Positions 16,830-26,123 of a stretch of 64,000 bases of DNA are shown here, piece after piece (position 1 is the stretch's first letter; every line of letters starts with the position of its first letter). Position numbers and translations under genes: made by a program. The stretch comes from VRUE01 sp963745915 (GTDB lineage Bacteria > Actinomycetota > Thermoleophilia > Solirubrobacterales > 70-9), in NCBI GenBank assembly GCA_963745915.1, contig CAVUZA010000002.1, forward strand, positions 868,001-932,000, written 5' to 3'. The notes beneath the pieces are model-generated. The model saw only the letters and a list, made by a program, of their open reading frames with translations, did not search any database and was not told where the DNA came from.

Positions 16830-17819
16830 TCAGCCGTCGGGGTAGGGCTGGATCGGGATGCCGTGGTCGGTCTCGCGCATGCCGAGCTCGTAGGCGGCGC
16901 CGGCGGCGAGGCGCAGCTCGCGGGTCGGCTGGCCGCGGCGCTCGACGCTGAGCTCGAGGTCGGCGACCGAGCAGTTGACCGTGTTGTGCTCGGGCCCGGC
17001 CGGGTCGGCGTAGACCCAGCCGACGAAGTCCTTCTGCGGCGCCGAGACCCGGCCGCGGACGACGACGTCGCGGCCCGGCAGGGTGAACTCGCAGGCGGTC
17101 GGCGTCTCGGCGACGGCGGCGGCGCGCACCTGGCCGAAGCCGCCGAGGCGGTGGCGCTCGCCGTCGAGGACCAGCATCCCCGAGGGCACCCAGGGCGTCA
17201 CCCAGCGGCCGAGCGCGATCCGCGCCGCGCCGGCGTCGAAGTAGGCGTCCGGGTCTTCGGCGAAGCCGGTGCCCTCCAGCCAGACCCAGCGCTCGGCGTG
17301 CTCGCTGCCCCAGTTGTGGCCGATCATCCCCGGCCAGCGGTCGAGCTCGAGCTGCTCGCCGTCGACCTCGATGCGGCCGTCGAAGCGGGCGTTGGGGAAG
17401 GGGGCGACGAACTTGGTCCGCGGCAGGCGGGCCTCGTAGAGCCAGTCCGCCGGCAGGTACTTGCAGGGCTCGGCCTCGCCGCCGAAGGTCAGGTCCCAGC
17501 TGGCGCGCAGCGCCTCCGTGGCGATCGAGCCGCTGGCGTGGCCGGGGCGGATCTCCGACTTGCCGATCCGGATCCAGGAGCCGACCGGCGCCGACAGCTC
17601 GGCGGCGGCGAAGGTCGCCTTGGTCGCCCGCGGCCCGGCCGCCTCGCGGTCGAAGAGCGTGAACCAGATCGAGGCGGTCGGCTCCGCCCCGGGGCGCTTG
17701 TGGACGGTGTGGCGGATCCAGGCGCCGCGCCCGCCACCGGGGCGGCAGGCCTTGACGTAGAAGCTCTCGTAGTGGCCGCGTTTGGCGGCGACCTTCGGGA
17801 AGCGCCCCCCCTGGTCCAT
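16830..17819 (-). CDS. AttH/CrtC-like lipocalin-fold protein
   Basis: A 329-residue protein rich in beta-strand and aromatic residues. It has no signal peptide (MDQGGRFPKVAAKRGHYESF). Motifs such as GHNWGSEHAERWVWLEGTGF and FDGRIEVDGEQLEL resemble the tandem lipocalin-like AttH / hydroxyneurosporene hydratase (CrtC) fold, which binds hydrophobic ligands such as carotenoids or tocopherol-like compounds. No carotenoid genes are nearby, so the ligand is open. It lies 40 bases downstream of ychF on the same strand. Confidence 0.55.
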   Translation of the reverse strand: MDQGGRFPKVAAKRGHYESFYVKACRPGGGRGAWIRHTVHKRPGAEPTASIWFTLFDREAAGPRATKATFAAAELSAPVGSWIRIGKSEIRPGHASGSIATEALRASWDLTFGGEAEPCKYLPADWLYEARLPRTKFVAPFPNARFDGRIEVDGEQLELDRWPGMIGHNWGSEHAERWVWLEGTGFAEDPDAYFDAGAARIALGRWVTPWVPSGMLVLDGERHRLGGFGQVRAAAVAETPTACEFTLPGRDVVVRGRVSAPQKDFVGWVYADPAGPEHNTVNCSVADLELSVERRGQPTRELRLAAGAAYELGMRETDHGIPIQPYPDG

Positions 17820-17859
17820 GGCGGAAGCCTAGAGCGAGACCGGCGGCCGGGCGCGGCGG

Positions 17860-18933
17860 TCAGACCTTGATCGTGATCACGTCGCCGTCGGCGACGACGT
17901 AATCGCGCCCCTCCACCCGCAGCAGGCCGCGATCGCGGGCGGCGGCGTAGCCGCCGCACTCGACCAGCTCGGCCCAGCCGATCGCCTCGGCCTTGACGAA
18001 GGCTTCCTGGATCTCGGTGTGGATCGTCCCCGCCGCCTGCCAGGCGCTGGCGCCGCGGGCGAGCGGCCTGGCGACCGCCTCCTTGCCCTCGCCGGCGGTG
18101 AAGAAGGTGATCAGGTCGAGCAGGTCGTAGGCGGCGCGCACGAGGCGGGCCAGGCCCGAGCCCTCGACCCCGTAGGACTCGCGCATCTCCTCCGCTTCGG
18201 CCGGGTCGAGCTCGGCCAGCTCGCCCTCGATCCGGGCGCTGACCGCGACCACGCCGGCGCCGACCGAGGCGGCGTGCTCGGCGAGCGCGGCGGGCGGCTC
18301 GGCGTCGCCCTCGTCGACGTTGGCGACGTAGAGCATCGGCTTCGAGGTCAGCGCCTGCAGGTTGCGCGGCCCCTGCGCGGCGGCCTCGGGGACGGGGACC
18401 GAGCGGGCCGGCCGGCCCTCGGCCAGCGCCGCGACCACCCGCTCGAGCCAGTCGCGCTCGGCGACCGCCTCGGCGTCGCCCGACTTGGCGCCCTTGCGCA
18501 CCCGGTCGAGCCGGCGCTCGGCCTGCTCGTAGTCGGAGAGGACCAGCTCGGTCTCGATCGTCTCGACGTCGGCCAGCGGGTCGACGCGGCCGTCGGGGTG
18601 GGGCACGCCGGAGTCGTCGTGGCAGCGGACGACGTGGCAGATCGCGTCGGTCTCGCGGATCGAGGCGAGGAACTGGTTGCCGAGCCCCTCGCCCTCCGAG
18701 GCGCCCTTGACCAGGCCGGCGATGTCGTGGAAGAAGATCGTCGCCGGTTCGAGCTTCGAGGAGCCGACCGTCGCGGCGACCTTCTGCAGGCGCTCGTCGG
18801 CGACCTCGGCGACGGCGACGTTGGGCTCGATCGTCGTGAACGGGTAGTCGCCGGTCTGGGCGCCGCCCTCGGTCAGGGCGTTGAACAGGGTCGACTTGCC
18901 GGCGTTGGGCAGGCCGACGATCCCGACCTTCAT
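17860..18933 (-). CDS. ychF: Redox-regulated ATPase YchF
   Basis: A 357-residue OBG-family P-loop protein. G1 is GLPNAGKST at residues 7-15, switch/G3 is DIAG at 70-73 followed by LVKGASEGEGLGNQFL, and the G4-like element is the YVANVDE segment (N-x-x-E, typical of ATP-preferring YchF). The C-terminal TGS-like domain holds LITFFTAGEGKEAVARP. Full length. YchF binds ribosomes and affects the oxidative stress response. It is followed by a lipid phosphatase gene upstream at 18950 on the same strand. Confidence 0.97.
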   Translation of the reverse strand: MKVGIVGLPNAGKSTLFNALTEGGAQTGDYPFTTIEPNVAVAEVADERLQKVAATVGSSKLEPATIFFHDIAGLVKGASEGEGLGNQFLASIRETDAICHVVRCHDDSGVPHPDGRVDPLADVETIETELVLSDYEQAERRLDRVRKGAKSGDAEAVAERDWLERVVAALAEGRPARSVPVPEAAAQGPRNLQALTSKPMLYVANVDEGDAEPPAALAEHAASVGAGVVAVSARIEGELAELDPAEAEEMRESYGVEGSGLARLVRAAYDLLDLITFFTAGEGKEAVARPLARGASAWQAAGTIHTEIQEAFVKAEAIGWAELVECGGYAAARDRGLLRVEGRDYVVADGDVITIKV

Positions 18934-18949
18934 CTGGTCTCGCCCCGCT

Positions 18950-19444
18950 TCATAGGGAGAGCGGCACGATCAGTCCCAGGCCGATGCCGAGCAGGGCGCC
19001 GGCGAGGACGTCGGAGGGGTAGTGCATGCCGAGGTAGGGGCGGCCGAGGGCGAGCGCGAAGGCGAGGACGAAGGCGAGCGCTCCCCAGCTGTCGACCCGG
19101 GTCATCGCCGTCGCCACCGCGAAGGAGGAGGTCGCGTGGGCGGAGGGGAAGCTGAGCGAGCTGGGCGCGCCACCGAGCGGCGGCAGCCCCTCGAGCACCG
19201 GGCGGGGGCGCTTGACGATCAGCTTGATCGCGTAGTTGAGGGCGATCGCGAGCGGCGCCAGCAGGGCGCAGATCAGCCACGCCTCCCCGTTCGAGTCGGT
19301 GGCGGCGAGCACCGCCAGGCAGAGCACGACCCAGATCGCGCCGTTGTTGCCGGCCCTGCCCAGAGCGCGGGCGGCCCTCTCCGCCGCGGGACTGTGGCCG
19401 CGGGTCCGCATCGCCCGCAGCAGGCTGAGATCGAGTCGGTGCAT
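18950..19444 (-). CDS. PAP2-family phosphatase
   Basis: A 164-residue integral membrane protein with five or so hydrophobic segments. It shows the three PAP2 signature motifs: KLIVKRPRP, PSAHATSSF (catalytic His) and a final GRPYLGMHYPSDVLAGALLG. It dephosphorylates lipid phosphates or undecaprenyl pyrophosphate at the membrane. An alternative ATG at 19468 would add eight residues. The start lies only about 27 bases from the divergent BtrH-like gene, so the two promoters must overlap. Confidence 0.9.
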   Translation of the reverse strand: MHRLDLSLLRAMRTRGHSPAAERAARALGRAGNNGAIWVVLCLAVLAATDSNGEAWLICALLAPLAIALNYAIKLIVKRPRPVLEGLPPLGGAPSSLSFPSAHATSSFAVATAMTRVDSWGALAFVLAFALALGRPYLGMHYPSDVLAGALLGIGLGLIVPLSL

Positions 19445-19471
19445 GAGCCGGAGCAGGATAATCCGCATCCA

Positions 19472-20437
19472 GTGCCCACCGTCCCCGGCTACACCCATCT
19501 CCCCGGCCACCACTGCGGCTCGACCGCGCTGCGCAACCTGCTCGGCTTCCACGGAGTCGAGATCAGCGAGGAGATGGCCTTCGGGCTTGGGGCCGGCGCC
19601 TGCTTCTACTACGTGGCGATCGAGGACGCCTCGCCGACCCGCTGGTTCAACGGGCGCACGGCCCGGCTCGAGGAGACCTTCTCCGAGCTGACCGGGGCGG
19701 CGCTCGAGTTGCGCACCTTCGAGCGCGGCGACGGCGAGGCCTGGGAGGCGGCGCGGGCCGAGGTCGACGCCGGCAACCCGGTGCTGCTGCTCACCGACCT
19801 CTACTACCTCGACCACTACGGCGACTCGGCCCACTTCCCGGGCCACGCCGTAGTCCTCGCCGGCTACGACGAGGAGTTCGTCCACCTCTCCGACACCGGG
19901 TTCGAGCAGCTGCAGAAGACGACCCCGATCGCCGACCTCGACCGGGCGCGGCACAGCCAGCATCCCGCCTACCCGCTCGCCGGCCACATGTTCGTCGCCA
20001 GCGGCGCGGTCGGCGCGGAGCAGCTGCGGGCCGCGGTCCCGGCGGCGATCGAGCGCGCCGCGCGGTCGATGCTCGAGCCCGAGTTCCGCGAGTTCTCCGG
20101 GCTGGACGCGGTCGAGCGGCTCGCCGCCGAGGCCGGCAGCTGGCCCGAGGTCGCCGCCGACTGGCAGTGGTGCGCGCGCTTCGGCTACCAGGTGATCGAG
20201 CGCCGCGGCACCGGCGGCGGCGCCTTCCGCCTGATGTACTCGCGCTTCCTCGAGCAGGCCGGCCGGCCCGAGGCGCCGCTGGCGGCGGCGGCCGCGGCGC
20301 GCTGGACCGAGCTGGCCGAGGCCTTCCGCGAGGCGAGCGAGGATGACGAGCCGGAGGCCCGGCTGTGGCGGCAGGTCGACGCCGCCGCGGGCGCCGTGGC
20401 CGAGGCCGAGAAGCGCCTCTGGACGGCGCTCGCCTGA
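19472..20437 (+). CDS. BtrH N-terminal domain protein
   Basis: A 321-residue protein from a GTG start (MPTVPGYTHLPGHHCGSTAL). The HHCGSTALRNLLGFHG motif with a Cys, and a later His and Asp (FPGHAVVLAGYDEE, HLSDTGF), give a papain-like Cys-His-Asp triad typical of BtrH_N proteins. BtrH itself transfers the acyl side chain in butirosin biosynthesis. The C-terminal part is helical and lacks a known motif. It stands alone between a phosphatase and a LuxR-type regulator, so a natural-product role is conjecture. The start codon is chosen because frames further upstream overlap the divergent gene. Confidence 0.75.
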   Translation: MPTVPGYTHLPGHHCGSTALRNLLGFHGVEISEEMAFGLGAGACFYYVAIEDASPTRWFNGRTARLEETFSELTGAALELRTFERGDGEAWEAARAEVDAGNPVLLLTDLYYLDHYGDSAHFPGHAVVLAGYDEEFVHLSDTGFEQLQKTTPIADLDRARHSQHPAYPLAGHMFVASGAVGAEQLRAAVPAAIERAARSMLEPEFREFSGLDAVERLAAEAGSWPEVAADWQWCARFGYQVIERRGTGGGAFRLMYSRFLEQAGRPEAPLAAAAAARWTELAEAFREASEDDEPEARLWRQVDAAAGAVAEAEKRLWTALA

Positions 20438-20468
20438 GGCGTCCGGGGAGTCGCTCGCCCCGCGGCCC

Positions 20469-23312
20469 TCAACCCGGCCCGCCCGCCGGGCCCTGCTCCA
20501 GCAGCAGCGCGGTCAGCGCCCCGCGCGAGCCGACGCCGGTGCGGCGGTAGACGTTCTCGAGGTGGCGCTTCACCGTGCTCGGCGAGACCTGCAGCCGCGC
20601 GGCGATCTCCCGGTTGGAGTGGCCGCGGGCGGCGAGCCGGGTCACCTCGGCCTGGCGCTCGGTCAGGCCGAGGGCGGCGACTCGGGCCTCCAACGGCGAA
20701 TCGGCTCCGCCGGCCGGCTCCAGGTCCGCCTCGGCCCGCGCCTTCCACAGCGGCGCCTGCATCGCCGCGTAGGAGTCGATCGCGGCGCGCAGCGAGCGCC
20801 TCCCCGCCTCCTCCTCGCCCAGCAGCAGCTCGAGCCGGCCCAGGGCGTGATCGGCGACCCCCCAGACGGCGACCGAGGTGGTCGCCAGCCGTCCCCGGTA
20901 GGGGTCGAGCAACTCGTGCAGGAGGGTCGCCGCCTCGCGGTCGCCGAGCCGGGCGACCGCGTAGGCGTAGTCGACCACGGTGGCGATCCAGAACGGGTCG
21001 CGCGGCAGGGTCGCGAACCGCGTCGCCACGTCGGTGGCCAGCACCTCGCGGGCGACGTCGTGCTCGCCGGCTTCGGCGCTGGCGAGGGCGACCAGGGAGC
21101 GGAAGCCGGGCAGCCCCGGGTACTGGTGCAGCGCCTGGGTCAGCAGCGGCGCCAGCTCCCCCAGCCGCCCTTCCTGCCAGCGGATGCTGCAGATCTGGCT
21201 TATGTACGGGGGGAGGGCGTCGGGCTGGGCGCTGTGCCTGGCGCGCTCGACCGCCCGCTGGGCGCGGGCCTCGGCCTCCTCGAGGCGCCCGTGCAGGGAC
21301 AGGTGCAGCGACTCGGCCCATTCGCACAGCCAGCCGGCGGTGGTGTCGCCGGTGCGGCCGGCGATCCGGTCCTGCTCGCGCAGCGAGCGCGCCGCGGCCT
21401 CGACCTCGCCGATTTCCAGCTGCGCCACCGCCTGCCAGTGCAGGGCGTGGAACAGCTCCAGCGGCTGATCCAGCTCGGCGCCGATCTCGATGCTCTCGGC
21501 TGCCATCGCGATCCGCTCGGCGGCGTTGTCGGGGTCCCAGCGGGCGATCAGGCAGCGGACCAGCACCTGGGCGAGGACGCGGCGGTCGCCGGCCTTCCGG
21601 GCGGCGGCGAGGGCGCTCTCCGCCAGCCAGCGGCGGCGGTCGACCTGGTCGGTGAAGGTCAGCTCGAGCGCCAGCTGGGCGAGCACCAGGGCCGACTCGG
21701 GGCCGTTCCCGTCGAGCCGTTCTCCGGCGCGCCGCAGCATCGCCGCGCGCTCGCGGTCGAAGCCGCCCACCTGGGAGACGAAGCCGCGGTGGTTGGCGAG
21801 CGCCGCCGCAACCAGCCGCTCGACGTCGTCGAGGTCGTCGGCCAGCCGCGCGGCGCGGAGCAGGCACTCGCGCGAGCGCTCCTGGTTCGAGTAGCGGAGC
21901 GCGACTCCGAGGCCGGTCAGCAGGTCGCAGAGCCCGGCGTCCTCGTCGCCCTCGCCGCGTTGCTCCAGGGCGCGCTCGAACCAGCTCGCCGCCAGCTCGT
22001 GGTCGTAGCTGCGCAGCGCCGCTTCGCCTGCCGCGGCGCAGTAGCGGGCGCCGCGCTCGGGATCGGCCGGCTCGCCGCGCCACCAGTGGCGGGCGAGCTG
22101 GGTCGACCGGCTCGCGCCGGCGAGCAGGCCGGGGTCCGCCTCGAGCTGCTCGCCGAAGCGCCGGTGCAGCATCCCCCGCGCCGCGGGCTCGGTCTCCTCG
22201 TAGAGGCACTGGGCGACGATCGCGTGGCTGAAGGAGTAGCGGCCGCTGCCCTCGGCCGTGACCAGACCGGCGCGCTCCGCCGCTCGCAGCGACTCCCCGA
22301 CCGCCGCGGCGGAGCCGGCTCCCGTCACTGCAGCGAGGTCGGCGGGGGCAAAGGGGGGGCCGCAGACCGCCGCCGCCGCGAGGCAGGCGAAGGCCTGCTC
22401 GCCGAGGGCGTGGGCGCGGGCGGCGATCAGCATCCGCAGCGAGCGGGGCGCGGCGGCGTCCGCGCGCCAGGGCTCCTCCGCGTCGCCGATCGCCCGCAGC
22501 AGCTCGCAGGCGAAGAGGGCGTTGCCGCCGCTCTCGCGAGCGACCGCCGCGACGACGCGGTCGAGCGTGGGGCCGTCGGCGTCCGGGTTCAGCGCGACGG
22601 CGATCTCGCGCAGGGCCGGCGGCCCGAGGGCGCCGAGCTGCAGATGCCGGGAGGCGGTGCCGGAGCCGAGTTCGGCGATCGCCTCGGCCACCTCGCCGCT
22701 GGGGTCGACCTCGGCGGGGCGGTAGGTGGCCAGGAGCAGGACCGGCGCCCGGCTTCCGGCCCGGGCCAGGTGCCGGAGCAGGGCCAGGGTCGAGGGGCCG
22801 CAACCGTGCAGGTCCTCGATCGCCAGCAGCAGTGGCCCACGGCCGGCGATGCGCTCGAGCAGCTCCAGCGACGCCGCGAACAGCCGGGCCCGGTCGCCGC
22901 CCGGCTCCCAGGGGGCCTCCTCGCCGAGCTCGCCGGCCAGCGCGCCGAGCGCGGAACGGCGCAGCTCCTGGCGCAGCGACTTTGTCGCCTGGCGGTCGAG
23001 CTCGGCGAGCGCCCCGACGAAGGGAGCGTAGGGAGTCTCGCCGGCGCCCTCGCCGCTGCCGTACAGCACCAGCGCTCCCTCGGCGTGGGCGACCCGGGCC
23101 GCCTCGGCCACCAGGCGGCTCTTGCCGGCGCCGGGCTCGCCGGCCACCAGCACCGTCTCGCCAGCGCCGGCGGCGGTCCGCGCCCAGGCGGCGGCGATCT
23201 CGGCCAGCTCGGTCTCGCGACCGGCGATCGGCCAGGGACGCGCGCCGGCGCTGAGCAACGGGCCCGGCAGGGGCACCGGCTGGCGCGAGGCGGTTTCGGA
23301 CGGGCGTGACAC
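20469..23312 (-). CDS. Large LuxR-family ATPase regulator
   Basis: About 947 residues from the GTG at 23312 (a GTG at 23369 is also possible). An N-terminal AAA/NB-ARC-like ATPase (LVAGEPGAGKSRLV, LLAIEDLHGCGPSTL) is followed by a long helical TPR-like region of about 550 residues. It ends in a LuxR helix-turn-helix (LTERQAEVTRLAARGHSNRE, then IAARLQVSPSTVKRHLENVY). This is the MalT/LAL architecture: ATP and an effector gate DNA binding. The target is not known. The convergent BtrH-like gene lies 31 bases away and the RTX-like gene is divergent. Confidence 0.9.
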   Translation of the reverse strand: MSRPSETASRQPVPLPGPLLSAGARPWPIAGRETELAEIAAAWARTAAGAGETVLVAGEPGAGKSRLVAEAARVAHAEGALVLYGSGEGAGETPYAPFVGALAELDRQATKSLRQELRRSALGALAGELGEEAPWEPGGDRARLFAASLELLERIAGRGPLLLAIEDLHGCGPSTLALLRHLARAGSRAPVLLLATYRPAEVDPSGEVAEAIAELGSGTASRHLQLGALGPPALREIAVALNPDADGPTLDRVVAAVARESGGNALFACELLRAIGDAEEPWRADAAAPRSLRMLIAARAHALGEQAFACLAAAAVCGPPFAPADLAAVTGAGSAAAVGESLRAAERAGLVTAEGSGRYSFSHAIVAQCLYEETEPAARGMLHRRFGEQLEADPGLLAGASRSTQLARHWWRGEPADPERGARYCAAAGEAALRSYDHELAASWFERALEQRGEGDEDAGLCDLLTGLGVALRYSNQERSRECLLRAARLADDLDDVERLVAAALANHRGFVSQVGGFDRERAAMLRRAGERLDGNGPESALVLAQLALELTFTDQVDRRRWLAESALAAARKAGDRRVLAQVLVRCLIARWDPDNAAERIAMAAESIEIGAELDQPLELFHALHWQAVAQLEIGEVEAAARSLREQDRIAGRTGDTTAGWLCEWAESLHLSLHGRLEEAEARAQRAVERARHSAQPDALPPYISQICSIRWQEGRLGELAPLLTQALHQYPGLPGFRSLVALASAEAGEHDVAREVLATDVATRFATLPRDPFWIATVVDYAYAVARLGDREAATLLHELLDPYRGRLATTSVAVWGVADHALGRLELLLGEEEAGRRSLRAAIDSYAAMQAPLWKARAEADLEPAGGADSPLEARVAALGLTERQAEVTRLAARGHSNREIAARLQVSPSTVKRHLENVYRRTGVGSRGALTALLLEQGPAGGPG

Positions 23313-23486
23313 GGCTGGGTCGCGGCAGCCCAGCCTATGCAGGGCGCGATCCCGGGCGACGGCACCCACCCGCGCCCGGCTCGATTTGGGCCGATCGGCC
23401 CATCTTCCGCCGGCCCGGTTGCGGCGCCCGGACCGGGAAGCTCAAATGGCGTCGATGCTCGACGGGGGATACCCAAAGGAGGACGG

Positions 23487-24455
23487 ATGCGCGGTCTCGC
23501 CGTAGTTGCCTGTGCGCTCGGCCTGCTGGCGCTGCCGGCGCCGGCGAGCGCGGCGAAAGTCATCGACGTGCCGGCGGAAGCGGTGTTCCGGGCGGGGAAC
23601 ACCGGCCCCGAGGACTGCCAGGCGTACGTGTTCATCCAGTGGCCGGTGCAGGCGAACGCGCAGGGGTGGAAACTCGACTACGAATACCTCAAAGGAACCG
23701 CCGGCATACTGACCCACGCGGAACCGACCCTGATCCCGCCCTTCGACGACGATATTCAGGCGCCCAGATTCGCTCCCCCGGAAGGCACCCACTGGTACTT
23801 CCACACCTACCGCGCCAAAAGCGCCCCGGGCGACACGGTCGAGTGCGCCAGCCTGGAGGCCGAAATGCTCGGCAGGGTGCTCAGCGCCACGGTCCACGTG
23901 ACCCTCCCCGACACCTCCGAAGAAGAAGAAAAAGAGAAGGAAGAAGCGGAAGAAAAGAAACGCAAGCAAGACGAAGAAGAATCCAGCTCGCGGCCGCCCG
24001 AGGGCCCCGAAGACCCACCGGGGAAGAAGGGGAAGGCGACCTGCCGCGGCAAGACCCCGACGATCTTCGTCGAACCAGGTCCCCCGACCAACGGCACCGC
24101 CCGCCGCGACGTGATCCTCGGCACCCCCAAGCGCGACGTGATCCGGGCGCGCGGCGGCAACGACTTGATCTGCGGGCTGGGCGGCAACGACGTGATCCTC
24201 GGCGGCGGCGGCAACGACGTCGTCCTGGGCCAGGGGGGCGGGGACAACCTCTACGGCCAGGCGGGCAAGGACACTGTGCTCGGCGGTGGCGGCAACGACC
24301 ACATCTTCGGCCAGGCGGCGGCCGACCGGCTCTTCGGCCAAGCGGGCGCCGACGTCCTGAACGGCGGCGCGGGAAAACCCGACCTGTGCGACGGGGGCGC
24401 GGACCGGGATCAGCAGCGAAGCCCCGGCTGCGAGCGGCGGCGGCGAATCCCCTGA
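23487..24455 (+). CDS. Secreted RTX-repeat-like protein
   Basis: A 322-residue protein with a signal peptide (MRGLAVVACALGLLALPAPA) preceded by AAGGAGG. A beta-rich N-terminal domain with two Cys is followed by a strongly charged linker (SEEEEKEKEEAEEKKRKQDE). Then comes a run of nonapeptide-like repeats (GGNDLICGLGGNDVILGGGG and similar, six or more) of the hemolysin-type calcium-binding fold. The tail RRDVILGTPKRDVIRARGGND is typical of actinobacterial versions. It is probably an extracellular calcium-dependent surface or adhesive protein. Confidence 0.85.
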   Translation: MRGLAVVACALGLLALPAPASAAKVIDVPAEAVFRAGNTGPEDCQAYVFIQWPVQANAQGWKLDYEYLKGTAGILTHAEPTLIPPFDDDIQAPRFAPPEGTHWYFHTYRAKSAPGDTVECASLEAEMLGRVLSATVHVTLPDTSEEEEKEKEEAEEKKRKQDEEESSSRPPEGPEDPPGKKGKATCRGKTPTIFVEPGPPTNGTARRDVILGTPKRDVIRARGGNDLICGLGGNDVILGGGGNDVVLGQGGGDNLYGQAGKDTVLGGGGNDHIFGQAAADRLFGQAGADVLNGGAGKPDLCDGGADRDQQRSPGCERRRRIP

Positions 24456-24517
24456 GTGCCGTCGGCCATCGGTCGAGAACGGTTTTTCCGTGATCGACAG
24501 CGGGTAATGTCGTAGCC

Positions 24518-24778
24518 ATGACGATCGGCGCAGGAATCTTCCTCATCGCCGTGGGCGCGATCCTGCGCTACGCGACCAACCTCAACGTCGAAGGGATCAG
24601 CATCGACACCGTCGGCCTGATCCTGATGATCGCCGGCGCCGCCGGCCTGATCCTCGGCCTCTTCCAGGAACTGGTCTGGTCCGACCGCCGCCGCGAACGC
24701 CGCGAAGCCGAAGCCCAGCGCGCCGCCCAGGATCGAGCCGCGCAAGAACAGCGCAACCCACCCCCGCCGCAGTACTAG
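24518..24778 (+). CDS. DUF6458 small membrane protein
   Basis: An 86-residue protein. The first 50 residues form two membrane helices (MTIGAGIFLIAVGAILRYAT and IDTVGLILMIAGAAGLILGL) and the tail is basic and polar (WSDRRRERREAEAQ). This matches the short actinobacterial DUF6458 family, which has no known role. Its stop TAG at 24776 shares the CTAG palindrome with the stop of the convergent gene. Confidence 0.8.
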   Translation: MTIGAGIFLIAVGAILRYATNLNVEGISIDTVGLILMIAGAAGLILGLFQELVWSDRRRERREAEAQRAAQDRAAQEQRNPPPPQY

Positions 24779-25110
24779 CCTCGCTTAGCGCGGCGAAGCC
24801 AGTCTGCTTCGGCGGTGTCGGCTTCGCCTAGAGCACGCCCGATTTGATCGTCAATCTCAGCCGGGAATTCCCGGTAGTAGCGGATCGCAGCTACAACCTG
24901 AGCCTCCCCCAGATGAAGAAGCTCAGCTGTCTCGCCAATGACCCTGTAATCGCGAGCCTCTGGCGGTCCCATTGACATCACCAACTCCCAAACGTCAGGT
25001 CCGTTGACCAAGGCGGGTCGGGGACCGCATGGGCCGTCTCGAAACTCGATAAGTGGCGTGTCTTCCACAAGAGAAACATAGGCGACCAGGACTTGAAAAA
25101 GACGGATCAA
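24775..25110 (-). CDS. DUF433-like antitoxin protein
   Basis: A 111-residue protein of lower GC than its surroundings. The end (EAQVVAAIRYYREFPAEID, then DDQIGRALGEADTAEADWLR) resembles DUF433-type antitoxins normally paired with DUF5615 PIN-like toxins. The middle (PDVWELVMSM) is also typical. No toxin gene is visible on either side, so this is an orphan. The N-terminal start is uncertain, since the first 16 residues are hydrophobic and unlike the family. Confidence 0.55.
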   Translation of the reverse strand: MIRLFQVLVAYVSLVEDTPLIEFRDGPCGPRPALVNGPDVWELVMSMGPPEARDYRVIGETAELLHLGEAQVVAAIRYYREFPAEIDDQIGRALGEADTAEADWLRRAKRG

Positions 25111-25287
25111 CCGGTCAAACTTCGATGTTCAGGTGGCACAGACGGGGCCACCGCAAGATCCCAAACCCAGGGCCGCTATACGCGCGCCCCTATGAGCGAG
25201 AGCTGGCCCGTCAATTCGGGCGCCAAATGGGTGCTTCCCGGCCTCGCGCGCGATACTCGGTGGGTCCGGCGGATGTATTGGCACCCG

Positions 25288-25896
25288 CTACGTCGTCAGC
25301 CGGGCGAAGTAGCCGAACCAGTTGCCGGAGTGCGACTGCCAGGTGAGGCCGGCTTCGGCGGACTGGCGCCTGAGGGCGTTCTGGGTGGTGAAGTGGGGGT
25401 CGCCGAAGAGCTCGCCGACGACGAGGCGGCCGGTGGGCTTCAGGACGCGGGCGATCTCGCGCAGGGCGGCGACCGGGTCGGGGATCTCGCCGAGGACGGT
25501 GATCAGGACCACGGCGTCGACCGAGTCGTCGTCGTAGGGCAGGGCGGTGGCGTCGCCCTGGGTGGCGAGCAGGTTCTGCAGGCCGCGCTCGGCGGCGCGC
25601 GCGGTGGTGTGGTCGAGGAACTCCTGCTGCAGGTCGAAGAGCTCCAGCGTGCCCTCGGGGCCGACCCACTCGGCGAGGTCGAGGCTGTAGTAGCCGGTGC
25701 CGGGCCCGATCTCGAGGATCCGCTCGCCGGGCTGCGGCGCCAGCACCTGGCGCAGGCGCTCGTGGGTGATGATCGGATGCGGCGCTTCGACCCAGAAGCG
25801 CTGCCCGTAGGGGCAGGCCGAGGGGTTCTTGCGCCACCAGAGCGCGGCCCCGAGCGTCGCCAGGGCGGCAGCCCCGAGTAGCCGGCGGGCGCGCAT
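25288..25896 (-). CDS. Membrane-anchored SAM methyltransferase
   Basis: A 202-residue class I methyltransferase. An N-terminal hydrophobic helix (RRLLGAAALATLGAALWW) probably anchors it. The SAM motif ILEIGPGTGYYSLDLAE, then ELFDLQQEFLDH (motif II acid) and GDATALPYDDDSVDAVVL follow. The C-terminal GRLVVGELFGDPHFTTQNAL fits the UbiE/Methyltransf_11 group. The substrate may be a lipid or quinone, inferred only from the anchor. The start overlaps the stop of the next gene at 25896 by one base (ATGA), so translation is likely coupled. Confidence 0.85.
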   Translation of the reverse strand: MRARRLLGAAALATLGAALWWRKNPSACPYGQRFWVEAPHPIITHERLRQVLAPQPGERILEIGPGTGYYSLDLAEWVGPEGTLELFDLQQEFLDHTTARAAERGLQNLLATQGDATALPYDDDSVDAVVLITVLGEIPDPVAALREIARVLKPTGRLVVGELFGDPHFTTQNALRRQSAEAGLTWQSHSGNWFGYFARLTT

Positions 25897-26123
25897 CAGG
25901 CCGGCTGGTCGAGGGAGAAGCCGACCCTGTGGTCCCCCGAGTCGATTCTGATGAAGGCGACCTTGCCGACGTAGACGGCGACGACGCCGTCGTCGGTCCT
26001 AACGTCGTGCCAGCCGCCCTTCTCGACCTGCTTGCGCAGGCTCTTCAGCTCGTCGGCGTCGATGCGGACGGCGATCACCTGACCGCCCTCGAAGCCGATC
26101 TCCACCTTCTGCGTGTCTGCCAT
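25896..26123 (-). CDS. Small conserved protein, DUF3107-like
   Basis: A 75-residue protein (MADTQKVEIGFEGGQVIAVR) with a small beta-rich pattern and the phrase KVAFIRIDSGDH at the end, reminiscent of the actinobacterial DUF3107 family, though the match is loose. It overlaps the upstream epimerase and downstream methyltransferase genes by one base each, so it lies inside a three-gene operon. Function unknown. Confidence 0.6.
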   Translation of the reverse strand: MADTQKVEIGFEGGQVIAVRIDADELKSLRKQVEKGGWHDVRTDDGVVAVYVGKVAFIRIDSGDHRVGFSLDQPA

